Of a stretch of DNA of 64,000 nt, positions 54,605 through 63,859 are shown in pieces. The notes beneath the pieces are model-generated. The model made no database searches, had not been told where the DNA came from, and saw only the letters and a program-made list of their open reading frames with translations. Within the stretch, counting starts at the first letter, position 1; every line of letters begins with the position of its first letter. Source of the DNA: Nostocoides sp. (GTDB taxonomy: Bacteria; Actinomycetota; Actinomycetes; Actinomycetales; Dermatophilaceae); assembly GCA_016702415.1 (NCBI GenBank), contig JADJEA010000001.1, forward strand, positions 353,001-417,000, written 5' to 3'. The position numbers and the translations under genes are program-made.

Positions 54605-55429
54605 TCAGGAAGGGGGGGCGAGGTCGACGAGGAGGACGGCACGGCGCTCGTCCCAGGTGACTGTATGCCGCCCGACCGGCAGGTCGTCGTCCAGGACCTC
54701 CCGCACGAGGAGGGCGCGGTCGCCGGATGGGGTGCGCTGCTTGAGCAGGGCGCCACCATTGGCCTGGGACGCGAGCGGGATCATCACGAGAACATCGCCC
54801 TCCCGCTTCAGCCCACACACGTGCGCCGGGAAGTAGCGCTGCGCGAGCGCCGCGTCGATCCTCAGGTTGCCGGTGTCCGTGATCTCGACGCTGTCGCGCA
54901 GGGGGTCGAAGAAGTCCCGGCGAATCACCTCGGCCACCGCTCTCATGGACTCCTCAACCCGGGCCGACAGCGTTCCGCCGGGGGTGAACTCGGCCGCCTC
55001 GATGAGGAACACGGTGATATCGGACGGGAACTGCGGCCCGAGTAGCCACCGGCCGAACGAGATGGCGTGGTCCCAGCGAAAGGAGTGCGTGTGGATGCCG
55101 TCGATCGGTGGGAGCTGCGCGAGCTCGTCACCGGGGACTCGGTAGATCGTTCCCGGCTCTGCGCCCGTCGATGATGCGTCCACGATGACGACCTTGGCTG
55201 CCCCGCGCATTTGGAAGCCGACGTCCATCCCCGCCGTCCCGCCGTCAAGCATGCGGACGCCCTGCGGGATGTCGCCGTGCGACCACAGCAGTCGCACGAG
55301 AGTCGGGCCGACCGCGTCGTCACCACGCAGGATGTTGCCGCAGCCGACGACGAAGAGATCGCACCGGGAGACGCCGGTCCCGTCGTCCAGCAACTCGTGC
55401 GGGGCGACGGGACGAGTGCCGCCCGGCAC
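54605..55429 (-). CDS. hydrogenase maturation protease with extra C-terminal domain
   Basis: 274 residues, intact. The N-terminal 170 residues are HupD/HyaD-like: FVVGCGNILRGDDAVGPTLVR, VRMLDGGTAGMDVG, VVIVDASSTGAEPG and the THSFRWDHAISF His segment, giving the Ni-sensing acid and His ligands. It removes the C-terminal peptide of the large subunit after nickel insertion. Residues ~195-274 form an additional unrecognised domain (AQRYFPAHVCGLKREGDVLV). It is only 2 bp from hucL. Confidence 0.9.
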   Translation of the reverse strand: MPGGTRPVAPHELLDDGTGVSRCDLFVVGCGNILRGDDAVGPTLVRLLWSHGDIPQGVRMLDGGTAGMDVGFQMRGAAKVVIVDASSTGAEPGTIYRVPGDELAQLPPIDGIHTHSFRWDHAISFGRWLLGPQFPSDITVFLIEAAEFTPGGTLSARVEESMRAVAEVIRRDFFDPLRDSVEITDTGNLRIDAALAQRYFPAHVCGLKREGDVLVMIPLASQANGGALLKQRTPSGDRALLVREVLDDDLPVGRHTVTWDERRAVLLVDLAPPS

Positions 55430-55431
55430 GG

Positions 55432-57062
55432 TCAGACCATGCCGTTGATGACAAAGCGGTTGAGCTCGCGCCCGGTTCGTCCGGCGTAGGCGTGGACCGT
55501 GCAGACGAGGCAGGAGTCGAAGGAGCGGGCCACATGCCCGAGCTCGACGGGGTCCTGCATGTCGTAGATCTCGGTCCCGATGAAGGCCTGCTCCATGGGG
55601 CCGAGCACGCCGTCGGAGTCGCGCGGCCCAATGTTCCAGGCGGTTGGCGTGATCACCTGGTAGTTCGCGATCTTCCCGCCCTCGAGGACGATCCAGTCCT
55701 GGAGCGCGCCCCGCGCGGCCTCGGTCCCGCCGTGTCCCTTGCCCGACTCGTGCTCGGTCGGTTTGGTGTAGAACGACCCGTGCAAGTCGATCTCGGCCAG
55801 CCAGGTCATCACCGCGTGGAACAGCTTGGGACCCTCGTGCATCCGGGCGAGTTGGCGGGTGAAGACCGACGCACCCTTGGCGTTGATGCAGTCGAGGATG
55901 AACGGGTCGTAGTCCTGATGCGCCGCAGCACCCTCACGACCGGCGATGACCTGACGGGCGAGCGGGCCGACCTCGAGCGGCATCCGTCCCTTGCCGGGGA
56001 CGTCGTACCGGGGTGACTTGGCCCAGGAGTACTTGTCCGCGGCGCGACCGTCCTTGGGGTCGAGCGGGTCGGTCTCCCCCTCCCACGGGTGCAGCGGTCG
56101 GCTGCCCTTGTAGAAGGAGTGGGTCACGTCCTCAGAGACGCGCAGCTGGTCGTAGTCGTGGAAGGCGCCGTCGACATAGATCCCGGCCGCGCGCGTAGAG
56201 CGCGTCATTGCGCCCCTCGACCGTGGGGTTCTCATAGGCTCTGGCGAGAGGTAGGTCCCGGCGGCGAAGAAGTTCCCGCACCCGGCCCGAAGCTGTCATG
56301 GCCGATGTCGAGGAGTAGCGGATCCAGAAGCCGCAGTCGGAATTGGCGTGGGCCTGCGACTCCTCGAGCCAGGCCATCAAGTCGGCCCAACTCGGATCTG
56401 CATCCACCGCTCGACCGAGCAGCCGAGCCACTCCTTCTCCAGCCAGTTGTCCTTCCAGTGGTTGAGGATGGCCATGGCGCGGGTGACGTCGGCCAGCGAC
56501 GGGGCGCTCGCGACCCCTCCGGGGACCATGAAGGAGCTGTGCGGCCACTGGCCACCGAAGAGGGCGTAGACCTCGACCGGCTTGGCCGACAGGACGACCC
56601 CCTTTTGATAGGCGGTGCCCGTGTATGCCGTGAACCTCCGGCAGGCCTCGTCATACATGGGGGAGTTCTTGTACTTGGTGCACGAGGTCGATGGCGAAGA
56701 GGGCATAGAAGTAGCGCGGAATCGACTGGAGGGTCTCGCAGGCCTGGGCGATATTGCGGACGAGCGTGGCATTGCGCGGCACGTGGGTGTGCCAGGCGGT
56801 GTCCAGCGCATAACACGCCTTGTAGAGATGGCTGCCGCCGCAGATGCCGCAGATGCGTGGGGTGACGATGAGTCCGGCTTGCGGGTCTTTTCCGCGGAGG
56901 ATCATCTCGAAGCCGCGGAACATCGCCGCCTCGGTCCAGGCGCTCGGTGACGACGCCGTCGGTGATCGTCACCCTGACGTCGAGGTCGCCCTCGACCCGC
57001 CCCAGCGGGCTGACGAAGAGGTCGACCGAGCTGTCCGGCTTGGTGTCTTCGGTAATGGTCAT
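55432..57062 (-). CDS. hucL: [NiFe] hydrogenase large subunit, Huc-type (group 2a-like), several frameshifts
   Basis: Begins MTITEDTKPDSSVDLFVSPL at 57062. The L1 Ni-ligand motif is RICGICGGSH and the L2 motif is SFDSCLVCTVHA near the end, giving the four nickel cysteines; a short peptide after the His is left for protease removal. The middle (AYQKGVVLSAKPVEVYALFG, ILNHWKDNWLEKEWL, NSDCGFWIRYSS) is spread over three frames with breaks near 56925, 56680, 56395 and 56195. Motif wording suggests the high-affinity group 2a enzymes that oxidise trace H2. The C-terminal 265 residues are in a single clean frame. Confidence 0.88.
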
Positions 57063-57093
57063 GTCTGATCTCCTTGGGTTCTCGACTCGTCGA

Positions 57094-58059
57094 TCAGACG
57101 ACGAAGAGGTCTTCCTTGGTCCACTGCGGCGCAGCGATCCGGGCTGCGGCCGCATGGGCCATATAGGTCAGGTGGTCGGTGCCTTCGGGGACGTCCTTGG
57201 GGACGACCCCGGACACCTTCTGGGTTTTGAAGACCGTGCCGGCGGCGAGGTCCATGAACGGGAACTCGGGCTCGGTGCAGCCGAGACACGGCATACCGGC
57301 TCGGGTCTTGCTCGACTGGCGGTTCCACAGGATCCGGTTGCACGGCGAGTGGGTCATCGGCCCGCGGCAACCGAACTCGTAGAAGAGGCAGCCGGTGCGA
57401 GTGCCCTCGCCGAAACTCGTCGTGGACTGCTTGTACTCGAAGAACTGGACCCGGGTGCAGCCGGTCTGGGTGAAGGTCTTGAAGAAGGTCTGTGGACGGT
57501 GCAGCTCGTCCAGTGCGATGTCGCCGGCGCGACCGGTCGCGAGCGCGACGAGGATCTGGGTGATCCAGTCGGGGTGGGCCGGACAGCCGGGGATGTTGAT
57601 GACGGGGAGGCCGGACTTGGACTTCCAGTCGGGTCCGAGGAATCCCCCCTTGGCGCGCTTGTGGAACTGCAAGCCGGTGGAGTCGCTGGGGTTGGGCTCC
57701 ATCGCGGGGATGCCTCCCCAGCAAGCACAGTCGCCGATGGCGACGACGATGCTCGCGGCGTTGGCGAGCTCGGTCACCCACTCGATCATCGGACGGTCGG
57801 CGAACATGTCCATCCGACCCTCGTGGGCCTGGATGACCGAGCCCTCAAAGACGAAGATGTCCATCTGGCGCGCCCCGGAGGCGCAGTCCTCGAAGATCTT
57901 CTTCGCGTTGTCACCCAACTCGAGGCCAAGGCTGGGATGCCAGATCACCTCGAGGCCGAAATCGACGATGAGGTCGACGACATTGGGCTCCTCGGCGTTG
58001 AGGAAGGACATGGTGTTGCCAGAGCAGGCGCCACCTTGGAACCACAAGACGGATGACAC
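57094..58059 (-). CDS. hucS: [NiFe] hydrogenase small subunit, Huc-type (group 2a-like)
   Basis: 321 residues, intact, GTG start at 58059 (MSSVLWFQGGACSGNTMSFL). C12 is the first proximal-cluster ligand; GDCACWGGIPA and INIPGCPAHPDW carry others; distal clusters use CTRVQFFEYK, GCLFYEFGCRGP and GMPCLGCTEPEFPF. The CSGN opening instead of CxxC and the lack of a Tat signal are as in cytoplasmic group 2a enzymes. It transfers electrons from the NiFe site through three Fe-S clusters. Confidence 0.95.
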   Translation of the reverse strand: MSSVLWFQGGACSGNTMSFLNAEEPNVVDLIVDFGLEVIWHPSLGLELGDNAKKIFEDCASGARQMDIFVFEGSVIQAHEGRMDMFADRPMIEWVTELANAASIVVAIGDCACWGGIPAMEPNPSDSTGLQFHKRAKGGFLGPDWKSKSGLPVINIPGCPAHPDWITQILVALATGRAGDIALDELHRPQTFFKTFTQTGCTRVQFFEYKQSTTSFGEGTRTGCLFYEFGCRGPMTHSPCNRILWNRQSSKTRAGMPCLGCTEPEFPFMDLAAGTVFKTQKVSGVVPKDVPEGTDHLTYMAHAAAARIAAPQWTKEDLFVV

Positions 58060-58094
58060 GGCTGTTCGTCTCCTTTGACGGCGGTGGTCGGCTG

Positions 58095-58649
58095 CTACCG
58101 GCCGAGCTCGGCGCCCATGGACTTCAGGACATTGAGGAAGAAGGACATCCCGCGGGCGATATCAGGGTCCTTGAGGGCCTTGAGCAGGGTCAGCGGGCCA
58201 CTGACGGAGATCTCGTGTATGCGGGCCGCCTCGGCTCCCTGCGCCAGGCCCCGTCCGAGACGTCCGACCTGCTCGATGACCCCGGGCTCGGTGATTCCGG
58301 AGTCCATGACGGCGTCGATGAGTCCCGAGTCGACGACCTTGGAGATCGCCGGGGTGACCCGGTGTGAGGTCTGGGTGATCGCGCCCAAGGCCTAGGCGAG
58401 CTCTCTGAGGTCGATTCCACGCAACGGGTAGTCGTCGGCGGACTGCATGGCCCGCAGGTCGGTCAGGCTGCCCGCCAGGGAGTTGCCGATGACCTCGCTG
58501 CGTTGGATCGCGCCGTCGAGCCCGACGACGAGCAGGGCGAGGAGGTCGGCGTGGTCGAGGATGCGGGTGAGGGAAGCCGCAACCTGAGGGTCGTCGAGCT
58601 TCGCCCGAAGTGCCGACACCTGCGGGTCGGTCGCGATGCCGTCGGTCAT
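58095..58649 (-). CDS. DUF1641/HucM-like protein interrupted by an in-frame TAG
   Basis: One frame from ATG 58649 to 58095 is interrupted only by TAG at 58392-58394 (after IDLRELA, before LGAITQTSH). Counting the TAG position it is 184 residues. The N-terminal half (LRAKLDDPQVAASLTRILDH, ADLLALLVVGLDGAI) and the C-terminal half (SGLIDAVMDSGITEPGVIEQV, VSGPLTLLKALKDPDIARG) together look like a DUF1641 protein. Its position before hucS equals that of HucM, which multimerises Huc and links it to quinone, but I cannot verify this identity. Read-through, point mutation or sequencing error are all possible. Confidence 0.6.
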
Positions 58650-58668
58650 GGGTGCCCTTTCGCGATCC

Positions 58669-58696
58669 ACGGTGACACGTGAGGTCCGCTCACCGT
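58669..58696. promoter_or_regulatory. inverted repeat in the divergent hydrogenase promoter region
   Basis: ACGGTGA (58669-58675) and TCACCGT (58690-58696) form a perfect 7-bp inverted repeat with a 14-bp spacer. It lies 20 bp upstream of the DUF1641 gene and 61 bp before the AraC-type regulator. A role as operator for that regulator or another factor is inferred from position. Confidence 0.45.
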
Positions 58697-58756
58697 AGGT
58701 CGGTGGGAGGGCTCGTGCTATCGCTTCGGCGCACGTACTATCCAATAAGCGCAACG

Positions 58757-59843
58757 ATGTTTGCACATATGCGCGGATTCCCGGGAGTAGGTATGGCAAG
58801 GCTGTCCAAACTCGGCTTCATCGATGCGCGGCATACCCGCTCACCGGTGCGGCGGCGACTGCCGTCCCGCGGGGTTCCGGTGGCACTGCGTGATCGCGAG
58901 ATCCTGTGCACGGACCACCTCGCGGATGCGGCCGGTGTGGTGAGTGGACTGCTCGGCCGCTGCTCCCTGCGGCCGGAGCCGAGCGCGGCGGCGCCCTTCC
59001 AGACCACCCTCAACGCCGTGCGTATCCGGGACGTGACGATGGCCTATCTCGATTTCCACGCCCCGACGACCGTCGACGTTCGTCGCACGGGAGCCCACTA
59101 CACGGTGCACATGCCCACGAGTGGGCTCGCCGCTGCCACCTACCGCGGTCGACAGATCGAGGTGAGCCCCTATCACGTCCTCGTCGTCTCCCCCGGGGAG
59201 GAACTGCGGATGCGCGTCGAGCACGATTCGCCGCAAGTCATCCTTCGGATCGAGGAAGAGGCGGTCGACCGGACCCTTACCCGGATGCTGGGCCGAGCTC
59301 CGGGCAGCCGGGTCGTCTTCGACCCGGTTCTCGATCTCACGGCCGAGGCCGCGGTCCGATGGCACACGGTGATGCAATTGCTCTCGACAGAACTCGTCAC
59401 GCCAGGCTCGCTGCTCCACGCGGGCAGCGGTGTCGGTCAGATCGAGGACTTCGTCATCTCCACGCTCCTGCTCATCCAAGGCTCCAATCACACCATTGGC
59501 GCCGTTCCGGGCCGGAGCGCGCGCCGCACCGTCCAGCGCGCCGTCGCGCACATCGAGGCTCATCTCGCCGCCCCGGTCACCATGACCCACCTTGCCGAGG
59601 CAACCGGCATGAGTGTCCGCGCGATCCAGCAGGGCTTCCAGGAGGACTTGGGCACAACCCCGATGGCCTATGTGCGCGACTGTTAGCTCGACCGCGTCCG
59701 CGCGGAGTTGTCCGACGCACTGCCGAGCGACCGGGTGACCGTGACGTCCGTGGCCCAGAAGTGGGGATCACGCATCTGGGCAACTTCGCGGCTGGTATCA
59801 CCGCCGGTTCGGCGAGACGCCGTCCCAGACGCTGCGACGGTGA
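58757..59843 (+). CDS. AraC-family regulator next to the hydrogenase, interrupted by TAG and two deletions
   Basis: About 362 residues if repaired. The N-terminal 220 residues are an AraC-binding-like cupin (YTVHMPTSGLAAATYRG, SPYHVLVVSPGEELRM). The C-terminal HTH (RTVQRAVAHIEAHLAAPVTM, SVRAIQQGFQEDLGTTPMAYV) meets a TAG at 59684-59686, then continues LDRVRAELSDALPSDRV. Two single-base deletions at about 59763-59766 and 59792 separate THLGNFAA from the final RRFGETPSQTLR-like end at 59843. Length plus two bases is divisible by three. It likely controls the divergent huc operon. Start ATG 58757 or later Met codons. Confidence 0.7.
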
Positions 59844-59876
59844 GCAATATCGACAAGGCGAGCTAGGGTGACGGCC

Positions 59877-60241
59877 GTGCACGAGCTCTCGCTCTGTCAG
59901 TCGATCCACCGGATCGTCTCCCGTGCTGCGCAGGGCCGACCTGTCACTGTCGTCCACCTCCAGGTCGGGCAGCTGCGCCAGGTAGTCCGGACACCTTGGC
60001 CTACTGCTGGGAACTGGTCTGCGAGGGTGGTGAGCTCGCCGGCTCGGTCTTGGCGATCGACTCTGTGCCCGTGGAGGTCAGCTGTCGCGCGTGCTCGCGC
60101 ACAACCGTCGTCGAGCATTCGCTCGTTCTCGTATGCCGCGCCTGCGGTTCCGGAGAGGTGACGGTGATCCGTGGTGAGGAGTTCCTCATCACCAGTGCCG
60201 ACCTCGCACCCGCGACCGCCGGGTCCCTCAAGGAGCGTTGA
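59877..60241 (+). CDS. hypA: hydrogenase nickel-insertion protein HypA, one frameshift
   Basis: GTG at 59877 gives the required N-terminal Met-His (MHELSLCQSI) for nickel binding; an upstream ATG would bury it. The zinc site is SCRACS and VCRACG. The frame breaks at CC 59987-59988; one added C joins HLQVGQLRQVV to PDTLAYCWELVCEGG. About 122 residues. Delivers Ni with HypB. It follows the AraC gene by 33 bp and is followed 1 bp later by hypB. Confidence 0.9.
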
Positions 60242-60242
60242 C

Positions 60243-61017
60243 ATGGGCCGCTTTCACCACCACGACGACGCCACCGTGCACAGCCACGACCACGGCGACG
60301 ACGGCCACAGCCACGAGGACGGACTCGGGGACCACACGGCATACGCGACCGCTCCGGAACGGGTCACGATCCTCGAGCGCATTTTCGATGAGAACGACCG
60401 GGCCGCCGCCGACAACCGGGCCATCTTGGACCGCCATCACATCGTGGCGGTCAACTTTCATGTCCTCGCCCGGTGCGGGCAAGACGACGCTGCTCGCCAA
60501 GACCCTTGCGGCACTGCGAGGTTCGACGCGCGTCGGGGTCGTGGAGGGCGACATCGAGACCAGCATCGACGCCGACCGGCTCTCCGGGCTGGGTGCTCAG
60601 ATCTCCCTGCTCAACACCAGCAACGGCTTTGGCGGCGAGTGTCACCTCGATGCGCCGATGGTGGCCCGCGGACTGCGGGGGCTGCGCCTGGACGAGTTGG
60701 ACCTGGTGCTCATCGAGAACGTCGGAAACCTCGTCTGCCCTGCCGAGTTCGACGTCGGTGCGCATCACCGGGTCATGGTCTATGCGATCACCGAGGGGGA
60801 AGAGAAGCCGCTGAAGTACCCGGTGATGTTCCGCTCGTGCGAGGTGGTCGTCGTCAACAAGCTCGATCTCGCCCCGCATCTCGACGCCGACGTCGCGCTC
60901 TTTCGCCGGAATCTCGCGAGCGTGAACCCCCACGCCACCGTGTTCGAACTCTCGGCACGGACCGGAGATGGCCTCGATGGGTGGCTGGGGTGGCTGCGCG
61001 ACCGGCTTCCGGGGTGA
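60243..61017 (+). CDS. hypB: hydrogenase nickel GTPase HypB, one frameshift
   Basis: ATG at 60243. A His-rich N-terminus (MGRFHHHDDATVHSHDHGDD) can store nickel. The GTPase part has P-loop SSPGAGKTTLL, switch-like VEGDIETSIDADRLSG, ENVGNLVCPAEFDVG with a metal Cys, and NKLDLAPHL (NKxD). The frame breaks at TTT 60456-60458 where one T too many separates HIVAVNF from MSSPGAGK. About 257 residues. Co-transcribed with hypA. Confidence 0.92.
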
Positions 61018-61039
61018 CGCCCTGGCCCCGCGGCGACGG

Positions 61040-62282
61040 TCAGGCGCCGACCGGGGCGCCGACCCGGACCAGGTGCCGTTCCGCAGCGCGGGCGGCGGGA
61101 TGGGCGATGGCCGCCGCCGCCACGCCGATACCCGCGATGACGAACCACCCCGGTGTGCCCCACCGCAGGGCCAGGAAGGTGAAGAGGGCCGGGAAAATCA
61201 CCGACTCGATCTGGTAGCCGATGCCCCAGATCCCTTGGTAGTCACCCAGCCGCCGGTGGTCGGACAGCTCGCTGGTGAAGCCCCAGTCGGAGGCGGACTG
61301 CCACAGCTCGGCCCCGGTGATCGTCACATGCCCCACCCAGACCAGGACCAGGGTCACCCAGCCGACGGTCTCGTGAGTGACCGCGAGCAGCGCACGACAC
61401 GACGAACGCCCACCCAGACCAGCGCACCGCCTTGAGCGAGCCGGCGACGGAGTCGGCGACCCGGGACGCCCGCACCTGGAGCAGGACCGCGAGCACCGTG
61501 TTGGTGCCGAAGAGCCAGGCGAGCAGGGTGTGCGGGGCGTCGGTGCGTTCGACCAGCCAGAGCGGAACGACGACATTGAGGAGCACTTGGTTGGACGAGA
61601 TCACCCCATTGCACAGCGCCAGCACGACGAAGCCGGTGTTGCGCCACGCCGCGGGGGCCGCCTCGAGCGCGTCCCCGATCGTCGCGGTGTGGGTATGCCG
61701 CGTGATCGGCGGGAGGACCGCCGCGATCATCACCGCGTTGAGGGCGAGCAGGCCGGCCGTGACGAGGGGGATGGCCTTGACCGCGCCCAGACCCAGCCCG
61801 AGCGCAATGCCGCTGGCCCCCGCACCAAGGGTGTAGCCGACGTTGCGGGCGGCCCGCATGTAGGCGTTCGCCCGCACTCGGGTCTCACGGGTGAAGATCG
61901 TGAGCCGGTAGACATTGCGTGCATTCCGCCCCGCGGTCTCGACGATCGTCATCGTGCACAGCATCGCGACGAAGGCGACCATGCCGTGCAGGAGGGGCCA
62001 CGCGACATACAGCATCGCCTCGACGGCGGAGGAGACCACCCACAGCGGCTTGGCGCCGACTCGGTCGGCGAGTCGGCCCATCGGGATCTGGAGCAAGAGG
62101 GTGAGTACCGCGGCGATGGACAGGCCGAGGCCGACCTGGGCGCCGGTCAGGCCGACGACCTGGGTGAAGAAGACGGCGGTGCCGGTGAGGAAGGAGCCGG
62201 TGCCGAATGCCGACAGCACGGCCTGGAGCGCGAGGTCGCGCTCAAGCGTTGTCGGGGGAAGGATCCGGCGCCACCATGTCAC
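61040..62282 (-). CDS. MFS transporter, one 2-base frameshift
   Basis: GTG start at 62282 (MTWWRRILPPTTLERDLALQ). About 414 residues with roughly twelve membrane helices; conserved signature IPMGRLADRVGAKPLWVVSS after helix 2. The frame breaks near 61392, where two bases appear missing and the protein continues as LLAVTHETVGWVTLVLVWVG. Substrate unknown. A palindrome resembling a MarR-family site lies just upstream. Convergent with hypB. Confidence 0.82.
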
Positions 62283-62297
62283 GGGACGATCCTCCGA

Positions 62298-62331
62298 CCA
62301 TAAGTCTCTTGATGTCAAAGGACTTTTATGG
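62298..62331. promoter_or_regulatory. imperfect palindrome resembling a MarR-type operator
   Basis: Starting 16 bp upstream of the MFS start: CCATAAGTC on the left and GACTTTTATGG on the right flank a TCTTGATGTCAAAG core (62307-62320), which resembles TTGA-N-TCAA sites of MarR-family regulators. No marR gene is adjacent. Function inferred from position and symmetry. Confidence 0.45.
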
Positions 62332-62413
62332 TTTCTGCCGAGCAGGCACCCGCCTGGCGGCGCGACCAGCGACGGTGATGGTGACGCATAATCCTGCGCT
62401 CGACGCTCATGGC

Positions 62414-63745
62414 TCACGCAGCGGGGGAATCGGCGAGGATGTCGTGGTTCGGGCGCCAGCCTGGTCCGAGGATCGGGGGCGGGCTGGTGGAGTGGACCTG
62501 TCCCGTGGGTGTGGTCCAGGTGGTCACGCCGGCGGCATCCGTGCCGGCCCCACTGGCGCGGGTGACCACCCACCCGGGTTGTTCCTTGACGTCATTGCAT
62601 CGCTCGCACAGTCCCTGGCCGTTGCGGTAGCTCGTCGGCCCGCCGTCGCTATGTCGCGTCACATGGTCGACGTCCCGGATGGGTGCGTCGCACCAGGGGG
62701 CGGCACAGCATTGGTCCCGTAGGCCGATGATCTCGGCCAATGCTCCGGTGAACACCCGGCTGCGAGACTCCATCTGGGTCAGGTCCCGTCCGTTTGGGGT
62801 GGTGAAGAGACGACGGATCCGTGCCGGTGTCGCCGGATTGCTCAGCCAGGCCCGAGCGTCCGGCGCCGCGAGCGGTCCGTGGCCGGGTAGCTGTCCCGGC
62901 TCGTCGACCGAACGTCCAGGGTCGCCCTCGCCGAGCAGGGCACGATCGGTGATGACGAGGTTGACCATGACGGGCTGACCCTGTCCCACAGCGCGATTGG
63001 AGAGCAGCCGCAGCGCGCGGTCGGTCATGATCGCGCCGACACCCCGTCCCTCCGGACCCTCGTCCTCGTCAGCGCCAGCGACCACGGCCTCAGCGGCCCG
63101 CTTGAGCGCGGCATACGCTCCCACGACCTCCGGCAGCGGCCCGAGGACGGACAGGTAGGCCATCCCCTCCGGTGCCGGATGAACGGTGACCCGACAGGAG
63201 CGGGCCGCCCGGGCGATCTTGTCCACGACGGCCGCCGCGTCGATGCTCGCGGCAATGCGCCGGCAGGCGGCGTCCAGCTGCCGCGGGGAGAGCGTGCCGA
63301 GGTCACTGCTCAGGGCGGCGTCGATCTGCTCACGCATCCCCGGCGCGAGGCCGGAGGTCGCTCGAAACGCCACGCGCGCGTGGTGCTCACCGATCGCCCC
63401 ACGGCTGAGGGCCGCGAGAGTCTCGGGCATCTGGTCGACCAAGGCTGTGGACAGGGCCCGGAACTCATCGCCTCGGTGGGGGGAGGTATGCAGCGCCAAC
63501 GCCAGCTGAGAGCCGATCGACCGCGAGGCCTTCGCCGGGTCGCCACCAGCACTGATGTGCGCGCAGCGCGCGGAGGTGTCGAACGACTCGGCCACTCGCA
63601 CCTGAGCTGCCGCCGCAACCGCTTTCAGCTCCTCAAGACCACGGATGAGGTCGAGCCGCTCACGGTCCGAGAGTCCTTCCGGGTCAAGCCTGGTCAGCAC
63701 CTCGCGCACCCCGGCGAGGTGATCGGATGCGGTGGATGACGGCAT
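62414..63745 (-). CDS. DUF222/13E12-type HNH endonuclease-domain protein
   Basis: 443 residues, intact. DUF222 helical domain (LIRGLEELKAVAAAAQVRVA, STALVDQMPETLAALSRGAI) then HNH domain with RDVDHVTRHSDGGPTSYRNG and LCERCNDVKEQPGW. It shows what the broken copy at 25977-27520 should look like. Unknown biological role; multicopy in this phylum. Its start lies 114 bp from an antitoxin-like gene. Confidence 0.9.
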   Translation of the reverse strand: MPSSTASDHLAGVREVLTRLDPEGLSDRERLDLIRGLEELKAVAAAAQVRVAESFDTSARCAHISAGGDPAKASRSIGSQLALALHTSPHRGDEFRALSTALVDQMPETLAALSRGAIGEHHARVAFRATSGLAPGMREQIDAALSSDLGTLSPRQLDAACRRIAASIDAAAVVDKIARAARSCRVTVHPAPEGMAYLSVLGPLPEVVGAYAALKRAAEAVVAGADEDEGPEGRGVGAIMTDRALRLLSNRAVGQGQPVMVNLVITDRALLGEGDPGRSVDEPGQLPGHGPLAAPDARAWLSNPATPARIRRLFTTPNGRDLTQMESRSRVFTGALAEIIGLRDQCCAAPWCDAPIRDVDHVTRHSDGGPTSYRNGQGLCERCNDVKEQPGWVVTRASGAGTDAAGVTTWTTPTGQVHSTSPPPILGPGWRPNHDILADSPAA

Positions 63746-63859
63746 ACTTCATCGTATGTTTGTTCGATATTGATGTCAAGCGCACTGGTCACGAAAGGAA
63801 GTTGCTGCTCACCTCCGCTGATAGCAACGCATCAACGGGTGTGACGCTATGCTGTCAGG

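Larger units (their letters stand above)
357..63747. repeat. dispersed over-represented octamer GTATGCCG/CGGCATAC
   Basis: By eye I count about 42 GTATGCCG and about 47 CGGCATAC on the plus strand across the window; examples start near 357, 1241, 5157, 10018, 16785, 28660, 37484, 49802, 56622 and 63740. At about 70% GC chance alone would give two or three. Copies fall mostly inside genes, often coding Tyr-Ala or Ala-Tyr, in both orientations. Confidence 0.85.

Noticed and set aside
357..63747. Octamer as a replication-polar motif (KOPS/Chi-like)
   Set aside because: Copies are nearly equally frequent on both strands in the window.
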